The notes below the pieces were generated by a model. That model was not told where the DNA came from and ran no database searches. It worked only from the letters and a program-made list of their open reading frames with translations. From Asanoa ishikariensis (GTDB lineage Bacteria; Actinomycetota; Actinomycetes; Mycobacteriales; Micromonosporaceae), in NCBI RefSeq assembly GCF_900107455.1, contig NZ_FNQB01000001.1, forward strand, positions 2,914,001 through 2,978,000: 64,000 nucleotides of DNA, given 5' to 3'. Numbering within the stretch: the first letter of the stretch is position 1; the number at the start of each line of letters is the position of its first letter. A program made the translations under genes and the position numbers. Below are positions 49,441-57,275 of this stretch, in pieces.

Positions 49441-49898
49441 TGCAGTTCGACCAGCTATACCAGGAGATCATCCTGGAGCACTACAAGCGGCCGCACGGTC
49501 GCGGGCTCCGGGAGCCGTTCGGCGGCGAGGCGCACCACGTCAACCCGACCTGCGGTGACGAGGTGACGATCCGGGTCGCCGTGGCCGGCGACAAGCTGAC
49601 GGACGTCTCGTACGAGGGGATGGGCTGCTCGATCAGCCAGGCCTCGGCGAGTGTCCTGCACGACCTGCTGGCCACGCTGCCGGTCGACGAGGCACTCAAG
49701 GTGCACGACGCGTTCGTCGAGCTGATGCAGGGCCGCGGCCAGGTCGAGCCGGACGAGGAATTGTTGGGTGACGGCGTGGCGTTCTCCGGAGTGGCACGTT
49801 ATCCGGCGCGCGTGAAGTGCGCGCTGCTGCCCTGGATGGCGTTCAAGGACGCGGCGGTTCGCGCCGGCGTCACAGTGGGACCCGAGGTGAAGGCATGA
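49440..49898 (+). CDS. sufU: SufU zinc-dependent sulfurtransferase
   Basis: The protein has 152 residues (MQFDQLYQEIILEHYKRPHG). The three conserved Cys and the Asp ligand are in NPTCGDEV, GMGCSISQAS and ARVKCALLPW. It is longer than IscU between the second and third Cys, the SufU hallmark. It accepts persulfide from SufS by zinc-ligand swapping. It overlaps sufT by 4 bp. Confidence 0.94.
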   Translation: MQFDQLYQEIILEHYKRPHGRGLREPFGGEAHHVNPTCGDEVTIRVAVAGDKLTDVSYEGMGCSISQASASVLHDLLATLPVDEALKVHDAFVELMQGRGQVEPDEELLGDGVAFSGVARYPARVKCALLPWMAFKDAAVRAGVTVGPEVKA

Positions 49899-50245
49899 GT
49901 GAAGAGACTGTGACCCCTGCTAAGGCGTCGGTCGACGTGGTCGAAGAGGCGATGAAGGACGTCGTCGACCCGGAGCTCGGGATCAACGTCGTCGACCTCG
50001 GCCTGGTGTACGGCGTACACATCGACGACGAGAACGTCGCCACCCTGGACATGACGCTGACGTCGGCGGCCTGCCCGCTGACCGACGTGATCGAGGACCA
50101 GACCCGGGCGGCCCTGACCACCGGCCCCGGCGGCGGCGTGGTCAGCGACTTCCGGATCAACTGGGTCTGGCTGCCGCCGTGGGGCCCAGACAAGATCACC
50201 GACGAGGGCCGCGACCAGCTCCGGTCGCTCGGCTTCAACGTCTGA
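49895..50245 (+). CDS. sufT: SufT-like DUF59 metal-sulfur cluster assembly factor
   Basis: The ATG at 49895 gives 116 residues. The DUF59 signature reads VEEAMKDVVDPELGINVVDLGLVYGV, with the conserved Cys in LTSAACPLTDVIEDQ. The C-terminus has INWVWLPPWGPDKITDEGRDQLRSLGF. It helps mature Fe-S proteins and closes the suf operon. It is convergent with the membrane protein gene at 50247, with one base between. Confidence 0.93.
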   Translation: MSEETVTPAKASVDVVEEAMKDVVDPELGINVVDLGLVYGVHIDDENVATLDMTLTSAACPLTDVIEDQTRAALTTGPGGGVVSDFRINWVWLPPWGPDKITDEGRDQLRSLGFNV

Positions 50246-50246
50246 G

Positions 50247-50969
50247 TCAACCGCTCACCGCACCCTCCCGCGCCGCTGGCACGGGAGGGTTCGCGTAGGT
50301 GGCGTCGAACGTCCCGTCGACGATCTGCGCGGCGTTCGGCACACGGGCCAACCGCCCGAAGCCGAGCACGTACGCCCGCATGCGCGACTGGAGCTTGGCC
50401 AGGTCGGCACGGCAGGCGGCGGCCTCCGGCCAGCCGGTGTCGCCGTCATGGGTCGCTTCCCAGGCCGCGAGCAGCGGGTGCCACCGCGTCAGGAACGGGC
50501 GTAGCTCGCTGTTGAGCATCGCGATGGCCAGGTGCTCGACGGTCGGGTCGCTGCCGGTGCGCCGCGAGGGCTGGGTCTCCTTCAGGATCTCCCGGGTCAG
50601 CTCGAACACCCCGTGGATCGAGCTGAGGGCCTCGCGCAGGTGACCGACGCCGGGATCGAGCCGCTGCGTGGCGACCCGCGTGACGGTCTCGACGAAGAGC
50701 TTCCACGCCACCTGCTCGCTCTCGCGGGTGACGGTGAAGTTCAGCTCGCTGAACTGCGGCACGGTGATCTTGACGTCGGTGAGCCGGACCGTCTGGTTGA
50801 GACTGTGCACGACCAGCGCGGCCACGAGCCCGGCGAACCCTCCGGCGACGACGAACAACCCGGCGCCCGTCAATTGGCTGCCCAGGTAGACGCCGAGGCC
50901 GCCCAACGCACCACCGAGGGCGCCCAGCAGCACCCGGGCCCAGCGCGTTTGCAGCCAACCAGCGATCAC
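50247..50969 (-). CDS. membrane-anchored hypothetical protein, last gene of the MoxR operon
   Basis: The protein has 240 residues. Two hydrophobic segments lie near the N-terminus (about 12-33 and 37-55: VLLGALGGALGGLGVYLG and GLFVVAGGFAGLVAALVV). A soluble mostly helical domain of about 180 residues follows (NFTVTRESEQVAWKLFVETVTRVATQRLDPGVGHL, SIHGVFELTREILKETQPSRR). I recognise no enzymatic motif. The 4-bp overlap with the TgpA-like gene shows that it belongs to the moxR-DUF58-tgpA operon and may be a membrane partner of that complex. Confidence 0.7.
   Translation of the reverse strand: MIAGWLQTRWARVLLGALGGALGGLGVYLGSQLTGAGLFVVAGGFAGLVAALVVHSLNQTVRLTDVKITVPQFSELNFTVTRESEQVAWKLFVETVTRVATQRLDPGVGHLREALSSIHGVFELTREILKETQPSRRTGSDPTVEHLAIAMLNSELRPFLTRWHPLLAAWEATHDGDTGWPEAAACRADLAKLQSRMRAYVLGFGRLARVPNAAQIVDGTFDATYANPPVPAAREGAVSG
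50263..50289. terminator. possible bidirectional hairpin at the convergent sufT / membrane-protein gene ends
   Basis: CCCTCCCG (50263-50270) pairs with CGGGAGGG (50282-50289) across an 11-base loop, 18 bases after the sufT stop. It lies inside the final codons of the minus-strand gene. No T-run follows, so efficiency is uncertain. Confidence 0.4.
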
Positions 50970-53041
50970 GTGGCCTCCCTCAGGTCCGCTCTATTCCATC
51001 GTGGACGCCGACCCGACGCAACGGCCCGTACGGTCCACAGCCGCGCTGGTGCGAGCCGTCGGACCGACCGGCGCACCGGATGGTCGAGCCTTTCGACCCG
51101 GGGTCTGATCCGGTCGGCGAGGACCCAGGCCGCCTCGGCGATGTCGGCGCCGACCGGCTCGCCCGCGAATCCGGCGTGGTCGGCGAGCACGGCGAGCGCC
51201 GCCACGTCCGCCGCCGCTCCCGGGCAGACCTTGGCGGCGTGGTCGGCCAACTGGCCGTTGGTCCGCACCGCGATCCCCGGCGTGCGGCCGCGCAGCGCTT
51301 CCAGCACGTCCCACCAGGCGTTCACGGCCCGGGTCCGCGGGTCCGCCGCCCGTCGTCGGCTGCGGCGGCGCAGCGGTGGCGCCGCCAGCACGGTGACCAG
51401 GTAGGCGGCCACCGCCAGCAGGACGACCGCCAACAGGTACGAGGCGGGCAGGCCGGCTCCGGTCGCCCCGCCGGTCTCGCCGCCACCGGTGTCGTCGGGC
51501 GAGGACGCGGCGCTGGCCGACGGCCGCGCGTCCGGTGCGGCGGTGGCGCTCGGTGTCGGCGCGGGGCTCGGCCGGACGGACTTCGTCACCGCCGGGGCCG
51601 GTGCCGCAGCCGCGCCAGGCTGGGGCGCCGGCTCGTAGCCCCGCCAGCCCTCGGGCAGGAGCACCTCCGGCCAGACCCGGACGTCGCGCCCGCGGACCAC
51701 CAGCGCCGGGCCTTCGCGAGTGCCGGGCGCGAAGCCCACGACGATCCGGCTCGGCCGGCCCAGCCGGCGGGCGACCAGCGCGAAGGCGACGGCATACTGC
51801 TCGGCCCCACCCACCGCCGTGCCCGACAGCAGCCGGTCGACGTGGCCGTACGAGTGCCCGCCCGGCGCGGCGGGGTCGGTGCGGCCGTGGCGGCGCAGCC
51901 GCGTCTCGAGCGCGTCGAGCGGCGCGGACTCACCGGTCACCTCGCCCGCCAGCGCCACGACGGACGCCGGTACCGGCGCCGGCAGCGCCGTCTCCCCAGG
52001 GCTGACCCGATCCGACGCCCGACCGGAGGACACCGCGTAGTGCCGTCCTGGTCGGAGCCGTTCGGTGGAGAGCAACGTCCCGGTTTCCTCGTCGACCGCG
52101 TCGACGCCGTCGTGCAGCCGGACGGGCACGTCCGCGGCCGGCAGGAAGTAGCCGTCCAACTCGTCGATCACGAAGTTCTGGCGCACCGGCACGCCGGTCA
52201 CGGTCCCGGCACCGGTGCCCAGTCCCGCCGGGACGAACCGCGGTCGTGACATCGTCCAGTCCTGGCCGTCGAACCGGTCAAGGACCGCCAGCCGCCATGG
52301 CCGAGGACTGCTCGTCTCCACCGTGAAGAGGCGCGCGTCGGGTCTGGCACGGTAGCCCGGCACCCGGTCGAGCGGGTTCAGGTCGGCCCGGACGCTGATC
52401 GGCACCGCGAGCCGGTCGCGCGGGTCGTACGGGTCGCCGCCGAGCCGTTGGCCGGCCGTGATCCCGGCACCGGCGACGACCGCGACCACGGCGGCGACCG
52501 CCGGCACGACACGCGGCGTGCGCCGCCGGCGGACGACAGCCAGCGTCGCGATCGCGGCGACGAGCCCGAGCACCGGCGCGACCGCCGTCCGGGTGACGAC
52601 GGGCGCGACGAAAGCGGACGCGGCGACCAGGGTCAGCACGGCCGGCACGCCGGGTGCCAGGGCGGAGCGGGTGCGCAGCGCGAGGTGGGTGCCGGCGGCC
52701 GCTGTCAGCCACGTCGCGGCCGCCACGACGAGCACGAGATCGGGCCGGGGCTGTGCGGGCAGGGTGATGTTCAACAGTCGGCGCGGCCCGTCGACCAACG
52801 CGTCGGCCAGGGCGGCCGGCGCCTGACCGTGGACGAGCGCCAGCAGCAGCGGCGCCACGACGTGGGCCACCGCCAGCAGGCGGGGTCCGAATCGGGCCGC
52901 CACGGTCAGCAGGACGACCGGCACGACGCTGGCCAGGACGACCGGGGCGACCAGGACCGGCCAGTCGAAGCCTGCCGCGAACGCCCAGCCCGCGGACGCC
53001 GAGGCGACGGCGACAGCCACGGCGCTGACGGACCGGTTCAC
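50966..53041 (-). CDS. TgpA-like membrane protein with degenerate transglutaminase domain
   Basis: The GTG at 53041 overlaps the DUF58 stop by 4 bp and gives 691 residues. The first about 200 residues contain several membrane segments (DUF3488/TgpA N-domain). An extracytoplasmic transglutaminase-like domain and a Pro/Ala-rich stretch follow, then a membrane segment (YLLAVVLLAVAAYLVTVLAAP) and a cytoplasmic C-tail (DUF4129-like). The catalytic triad is not conserved: the nucleophile site reads VGGAEQYAVAFALVARRLG (Ala for Cys, codon about 51803-51805), the His site reads RVWPEVLLPEGW (Arg for His), and the Asp site reads YEPAP. It is therefore probably a non-catalytic member. Confidence 0.82.
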   Translation of the reverse strand: MNRSVSAVAVAVASASAGWAFAAGFDWPVLVAPVVLASVVPVVLLTVAARFGPRLLAVAHVVAPLLLALVHGQAPAALADALVDGPRRLLNITLPAQPRPDLVLVVAAATWLTAAAGTHLALRTRSALAPGVPAVLTLVAASAFVAPVVTRTAVAPVLGLVAAIATLAVVRRRRTPRVVPAVAAVVAVVAGAGITAGQRLGGDPYDPRDRLAVPISVRADLNPLDRVPGYRARPDARLFTVETSSPRPWRLAVLDRFDGQDWTMSRPRFVPAGLGTGAGTVTGVPVRQNFVIDELDGYFLPAADVPVRLHDGVDAVDEETGTLLSTERLRPGRHYAVSSGRASDRVSPGETALPAPVPASVVALAGEVTGESAPLDALETRLRRHGRTDPAAPGGHSYGHVDRLLSGTAVGGAEQYAVAFALVARRLGRPSRIVVGFAPGTREGPALVVRGRDVRVWPEVLLPEGWRGYEPAPQPGAAAAPAPAVTKSVRPSPAPTPSATAAPDARPSASAASSPDDTGGGETGGATGAGLPASYLLAVVLLAVAAYLVTVLAAPPLRRRSRRRAADPRTRAVNAWWDVLEALRGRTPGIAVRTNGQLADHAAKVCPGAAADVAALAVLADHAGFAGEPVGADIAEAAWVLADRIRPRVERLDHPVRRSVRRLAPARLWTVRAVASGRRPRWNRADLREAT

Positions 53042-54087
53042 CGGATGCTTCCGGCCGCGACCGGCCATCCGGCCGCGGCCTCCTCCAGCGACGCGGGGGC
53101 CAACTCCGCTCCGAACCGCACGACGAGCGGCCGGCGTCCGGTCAGCCCGGCGGCGACCAGCGCGTCGCCGACCGGCCCGTGGCCGGTGATCAACGTGACC
53201 GGCCCGGCCGAGGCGCGACCACGGGCCGGGGTCCGCTCCGGAGCGCCCGGCGCGACGTCGGTGAGGGTGTCGAGCAGGCGCAGGCGGTCAGCACCGGTGG
53301 CCGCACCGGTCAGCCGCAGGCCCGACGTGGTGGACAGGTTGGTCGGCAGGCCGGCGTCCACGGCTGCCAGGAGGATCGACGTGGCCAGGTCGACCGCGTC
53401 CTCGAAGGCGGCGCCGGTGCGAAAGGCGTCGGGGCGGGTGTCGAGCACGACCGTCACCGTCGCGACCTCGACTTCGGCGTGCTCGCGCACCAGCAGCACG
53501 GCGAGGTCGGAGCGCGCGCTGGCGAGCCAGTGGATGCGGCGCGGGTCGTCGCCGATGACGTACTCGCGGAGGCCGACCATCAGCGAGCCGTCGTGGGACC
53601 GTCGCCGGCCGGACCGCGATCCGGTCGCCGACCCGCGGCACCAGGAGACGTCGACCGGGACGATCCGCGGGCGGACCCGGACGGTGGTCCCGGTGCCGAC
53701 GGCACGCCGCCGCTCGTACAGGCCGAAGGGGTCGCCGTCGACCGTTTCGAGCGGGCCGATGGCGACCGTCCCGCGCTGGTGCACGGGCACGACCAGGTCA
53801 CCGGTGAACGGATGACGGGCGTCGCCGACCGGCAGCAGCGCGTCCTGAAGCGGCTTGCGGGTCGGCTCGACAACGATGTGGACGGTGCCGCCACGGTGGA
53901 GCTCGGCGGGCTCAACCCGGACCCACGCGGCCACCTGTGCCCGGCCGAGCAGCGTGAGTGCACCGGCGGCCAGCGCGAACAGGCCGGCCGCCGCGATCGC
54001 CAGCGATCCGGGGTAGCGCAGCGGCACGGCCAACCCGGCCAGCGCCAGCGTGCCGACCGCGACCTGCCGGCCGACCGGGGTCAGCAC
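53038..54087 (-). CDS. DUF58 domain protein
   Basis: The protein has 349 residues with GTG start. Two hydrophobic segments at the N-terminus (about 8-50) are followed by the DUF58 motif REYVIGDDPRRIHWLASARSDLAVLLVREH (about residues 175-205), preceding a von Willebrand A-like half (VTVVLDTRPDAFRTGAAFEDAVDLATSIL). DUF58 proteins are nearly always encoded with MoxR ATPases and are thought to be their substrates or partners. It overlaps moxR by 7 bp and the TgpA-like gene by 4 bp. Confidence 0.88.
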   Translation of the reverse strand: MLTPVGRQVAVGTLALAGLAVPLRYPGSLAIAAAGLFALAAGALTLLGRAQVAAWVRVEPAELHRGGTVHIVVEPTRKPLQDALLPVGDARHPFTGDLVVPVHQRGTVAIGPLETVDGDPFGLYERRRAVGTGTTVRVRPRIVPVDVSWCRGSATGSRSGRRRSHDGSLMVGLREYVIGDDPRRIHWLASARSDLAVLLVREHAEVEVATVTVVLDTRPDAFRTGAAFEDAVDLATSILLAAVDAGLPTNLSTTSGLRLTGAATGADRLRLLDTLTDVAPGAPERTPARGRASAGPVTLITGHGPVGDALVAAGLTGRRPLVVRFGAELAPASLEEAAAGWPVAAGSIR

Positions 54088-55028
54088 GGGATGCCGGCGC
54101 GGGCCGTTATCCGGGGAACCGTGATGGTGCCCAGCACGCGGCGCACGAGGTCCTCGACGTCGACCCCGGCCACCTCCGCGCGGGGGGTGCGCACCAGCCG
54201 GTGGGCCAGCACGGGCACGGCCAGGTCGTACACGTCGTCGGCCACGACGTAGCCCCGCCCGAATACCGCCGCGCGCACCCGGGCCAACCGCACCAGCGCC
54301 TTGCTGGCTCGCGGGCTGGCGCCGAGCTCCAACTCCGGGAGCCGGCGCGTGGCCGCGACAATCTCCACGACGTACGCGAGCAGGGCGTCGTCGACGTAGA
54401 CATCGCGCGCGAAGGCCGCGACGGCCTCGATCGTGGCGGGATCAGCGGCGGGCCGGGCCGGCGCGGCCGCGGTGTCGCTCCGCAACATCGTGAGCTCGTC
54501 CTGCGGCGCCGGGTAGCCCAGGCTCAGCCGGACCGCGAAACGGTCGAGCTGGGCCTCCGGAAGCGGGAACGTGCCGGCCATCTCGACCGGGTTCTGCGTG
54601 GCGATGACCATGAAGGGCCGCGGCACGTCCCGGTCCCGGCCGTCGACCGTCACCTGGCGTTCCTCCATGACCTGGAGCAGCGCCGACTGGGTCTTCGGCG
54701 AAGCACGGTTCACCTCGTCGCACAGGACGACGTTGGCGAAGATGGGACCCGGGCGGAACTCCTCGCCGGCGTCGCGGCGGTAGACCATCGTGCCGAGGAT
54801 GTCGGTGGGCAGCAGGTCGGGGGTGAACTGGATCCGGTTCATCGTGGCGCCGAACGCCTCCGCCAGCGCCCGGGCGAGCGACGTCTTGCCCACGCCTGGC
54901 ACGTCCTCGATGAGCAGGTGTCCCTGCGCGAGCAGGCAGAGGACGGCGGCCTGGACGGCGGAGGTCTTGCCGACGATGGTGCACTCGACGCGGGCGACGA
55001 GGGCGGCGAACAGCTCAGGCAGGGACAT
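54081..55028 (-). CDS. MoxR-family AAA+ ATPase
   Basis: The ATG at 55028 gives 315 residues (MSLPELFAALVARVECTIVG). Walker A is IEDVPGVGKTSLARALAEAFG, Walker B VVLCDEVNRASPKTQSALLQVMEE, sensor 1 VIATQNPVEMAGTFPLPEAQLDRF, with an arginine-finger region after it. MoxR ATPases act as chaperones that activate VWA-containing or membrane complexes. It is the first gene of the operon running to 50247 and is divergent from the secreted beta-helix gene. Confidence 0.93.
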   Translation of the reverse strand: MSLPELFAALVARVECTIVGKTSAVQAAVLCLLAQGHLLIEDVPGVGKTSLARALAEAFGATMNRIQFTPDLLPTDILGTMVYRRDAGEEFRPGPIFANVVLCDEVNRASPKTQSALLQVMEERQVTVDGRDRDVPRPFMVIATQNPVEMAGTFPLPEAQLDRFAVRLSLGYPAPQDELTMLRSDTAAAPARPAADPATIEAVAAFARDVYVDDALLAYVVEIVAATRRLPELELGASPRASKALVRLARVRAAVFGRGYVVADDVYDLAVPVLAHRLVRTPRAEVAGVDVEDLVRRVLGTITVPRITARAGIPC

Positions 55029-55214
55029 GGGGCTCTCTGGCGGAGTGCGGGCGGTGGCCCGGCAAGGATGGCGCGCGTTGGCCTCGCGCGGGGGTGGGAC
55101 GGCAGGAACCAACCGTTCGACCTAACCCGGGCGGTCGCATAGGGCACCTGAACGGCGTACCCGCTGGTCCCGTCGGTTCCGTGTCGTCAGACCGCCGGTC
55201 TACGGTCACCCGTC

Positions 55215-57275
55215 GTGCGCAAGCTTCGGGCCCGGGTGTGCGCGGCCGCCGTGATGGTCGCCGTCGTCGCCGTGCCACTCGCGGGACGGGCGGACCCGTC
55301 GACCGAGCTTCCGCACGTCTCGGCCTCGGCCTGGCTGCCCAGCATCGGCACCGGAACGCTGGTGCGGACGAACGCCACGCGCGGCGAACCGGACGCCGAG
55401 CTGAAGCTGCCCGCCGACGCGCTCGTCGTGCAGGGCGCGGGACACGTCGTCCTCTTCGACCGCGCCGCGGGCACGGCGACCCCGGTCGACACCGCTCTCC
55501 TGCGGTACGGCGCGGCCGTCCCGTTCGGCGAGCCGCTCGGCGAGGCGGTGGTCGACGGGCGGGGGACGATCTGGTTCGCCGTCCTGGGTCGGGGCGCCGT
55601 CGTGCCGATGCGCGCCGGCGTGGCGGGGCCGGCGGTCACCGTCACCCGCGGCGGCGACACCCTCCCGCTGGTCGTCGTCGCCGGCCGGGCGATGGCCGTG
55701 GACGCGACCACGCAAAGCCTCGTCGGTCTGGACGGCGCGGCCGCCGCACCGCTTCCGGCCGAACTGGCCGGCAGACCGTTCCACGCCGGGGGATCCACCG
55801 ACCAGCGGGTGGCTGCCTTCGTGACCGGGTCGCGCCTGGTGGTGTCCTGGTTGGACACCCGGACGACCGAGGTGGTCGACCTGCCGGCGCGCCGACCTGG
55901 CAGGCCGGTGGTCGCCGGTCACCGGGTGATCGTTCCCGACGGCGGCCGCCTCCTGGTGCACGACCTCGACACCGGGGCGACGGAGGCGGTCACCGTGGCC
56001 GACCGACCGGCCACCCTCGACGTCTTCGCGCAGGACGGCCTGGTGTGGGCGAACGCGCCGGACGGCCCCGAGGCGATGGTGTGGGTCGACGACGCCTGGC
56101 GGCGGATCCGCAAGTACGGCACACGATCCGCCTCGACGAAGGCACCGCGCCCCCGGCCGACGCCGTCGACCACTGTGCGACCCGAGCCGTCACCGTCGGA
56201 ACGCGAGACGCCGGGTCCGTCGGTCGGCGGCCCGCAGGCCGGCCCGAGCCCGGGCGGGGGAGGGCCGCGTCCGTCCCCGGCGGCCGGCGGCCTCCGCTGC
56301 GGCGGCGTGTTGACCGCGGACGGTGCGCTCGACCGCGACCTGCGGTGCTCGGGCACCGCCGGGATCACGATCGCGGCCGACGGCGTCACCCTGGACCTAC
56401 GGGGGCACACGCTCAGCTTCGCCGGGCCGCCGCCGGCCGGTGCCGAACCGATCGGCGTGGCCGCCCGTGCGGTGCGGGACGTCCAGATCCGCAACGGCGT
56501 CGTGACGGGGTTCCTCCGGCAGGTGGAGCTGCGCGACTCACGCGACGTGACACTGACCGACGTGCGCCTGAAGGGCAACCGGGGCCTGCGTGCGGTCGCC
56601 GTCTCCGGGCTCCGGCTCAGCGGGGTCAGCATCGGGCCGGAGGGCAGGAACAGCCATGCGTTGACCGTCACGGAGTCGACGGTCGACGTCCAGGAGTCCT
56701 CGATCGTCGGCGACAACAGCGGCTGCTTCCTGAGCACCTGCCGTTTCGTGGGCGGCAACCTCAGCGTGGACCTGTTCGAGGCGACCGGGCCGTTGACCAT
56801 GCGCGGCACCACGGTCTGGTGCAAGGTCTGTCACGTCCACGACGGCGGCACCGCGGTCATCCGCGACGGCGAGATCCGCCGGCTGAACATGCCCGGCGGG
56901 CTGCCCCGGATCGTCGGCAACCGGATCACCGGGCCGCTTCGCCTGGGTCTGAACCCGGACTCGCCGTACCCGAACGGTGGTCCGGCGGTCGAGCGCAACG
57001 ACATCGTCGGCTCCGCGCTCGTGGTCGACGCGCAGTCAGCAGGCCGGATGAGGGGCATGCGGATCGTCGGCAACACCGTCTCGGGGGCGCCCGGCCAGAA
57101 CTTCTACTCGTCGGGGGAGGGGATCCGGATCGACGTGCCCGAGGGCAGCGACATCCTGGTCGCGGGCAATACGGTCCGGAACAGCCGGGGGTACGGCATC
57201 TCGGCGCCGCAGGGCGTCCTGGACGGTGGCGGCAACACCTCGGACACCGGCTGCGTGGGCGTGCGATGCGGCTGA
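55215..57275 (+). CDS. secreted protein: propeller-like N-domain, Pro-rich linker, beta-helix C-domain
   Basis: The protein has 686 residues with GTG start and no clear ribosome site. A signal peptide is seen at about 1-26 (VMVAVVAVPLAGRA, cleavage before DPS). Residues about 30-300 have short repeating beta-strand blocks (GTIWFAVLGRGAVVPM, AMAVDATTQSLVGLDG, LLVHDLDTGATEAVTV, DGLVWANAPDGPEAMVWV) typical of a beta-propeller. Residues 303-358 are a Pro/Ser/Thr linker. Residues 362-686 look like a right-handed parallel beta-helix (ITIAADGVTLDLRGHTLSFAG, VQIRNGVVTGF, RIVGNRITGPLRLG, ILVAGNTVRNSRGYGIS) with several Cys. No polysaccharide-lyase catalytic set is evident. As I recall, the N-domain resembles that of Ig/FN3-type proteins beside actinobacterial MoxR-DUF58-TgpA operons. 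It overlaps the next gene by 10 bp. Confidence 0.75.
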   Translation: MRKLRARVCAAAVMVAVVAVPLAGRADPSTELPHVSASAWLPSIGTGTLVRTNATRGEPDAELKLPADALVVQGAGHVVLFDRAAGTATPVDTALLRYGAAVPFGEPLGEAVVDGRGTIWFAVLGRGAVVPMRAGVAGPAVTVTRGGDTLPLVVVAGRAMAVDATTQSLVGLDGAAAAPLPAELAGRPFHAGGSTDQRVAAFVTGSRLVVSWLDTRTTEVVDLPARRPGRPVVAGHRVIVPDGGRLLVHDLDTGATEAVTVADRPATLDVFAQDGLVWANAPDGPEAMVWVDDAWRRIRKYGTRSASTKAPRPRPTPSTTVRPEPSPSERETPGPSVGGPQAGPSPGGGGPRPSPAAGGLRCGGVLTADGALDRDLRCSGTAGITIAADGVTLDLRGHTLSFAGPPPAGAEPIGVAARAVRDVQIRNGVVTGFLRQVELRDSRDVTLTDVRLKGNRGLRAVAVSGLRLSGVSIGPEGRNSHALTVTESTVDVQESSIVGDNSGCFLSTCRFVGGNLSVDLFEATGPLTMRGTTVWCKVCHVHDGGTAVIRDGEIRRLNMPGGLPRIVGNRITGPLRLGLNPDSPYPNGGPAVERNDIVGSALVVDAQSAGRMRGMRIVGNTVSGAPGQNFYSSGEGIRIDVPEGSDILVAGNTVRNSRGYGISAPQGVLDGGGNTSDTGCVGVRCG

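Noticed and set aside
55094-57265. N-terminal extension of the TIR protein by the long open frame upstream
   Set aside because: That stretch is the wrong-frame translation of the secreted beta-helix gene, is Arg/Gly-rich and has no domain. The TIR domain begins immediately after the ATG at 57266.
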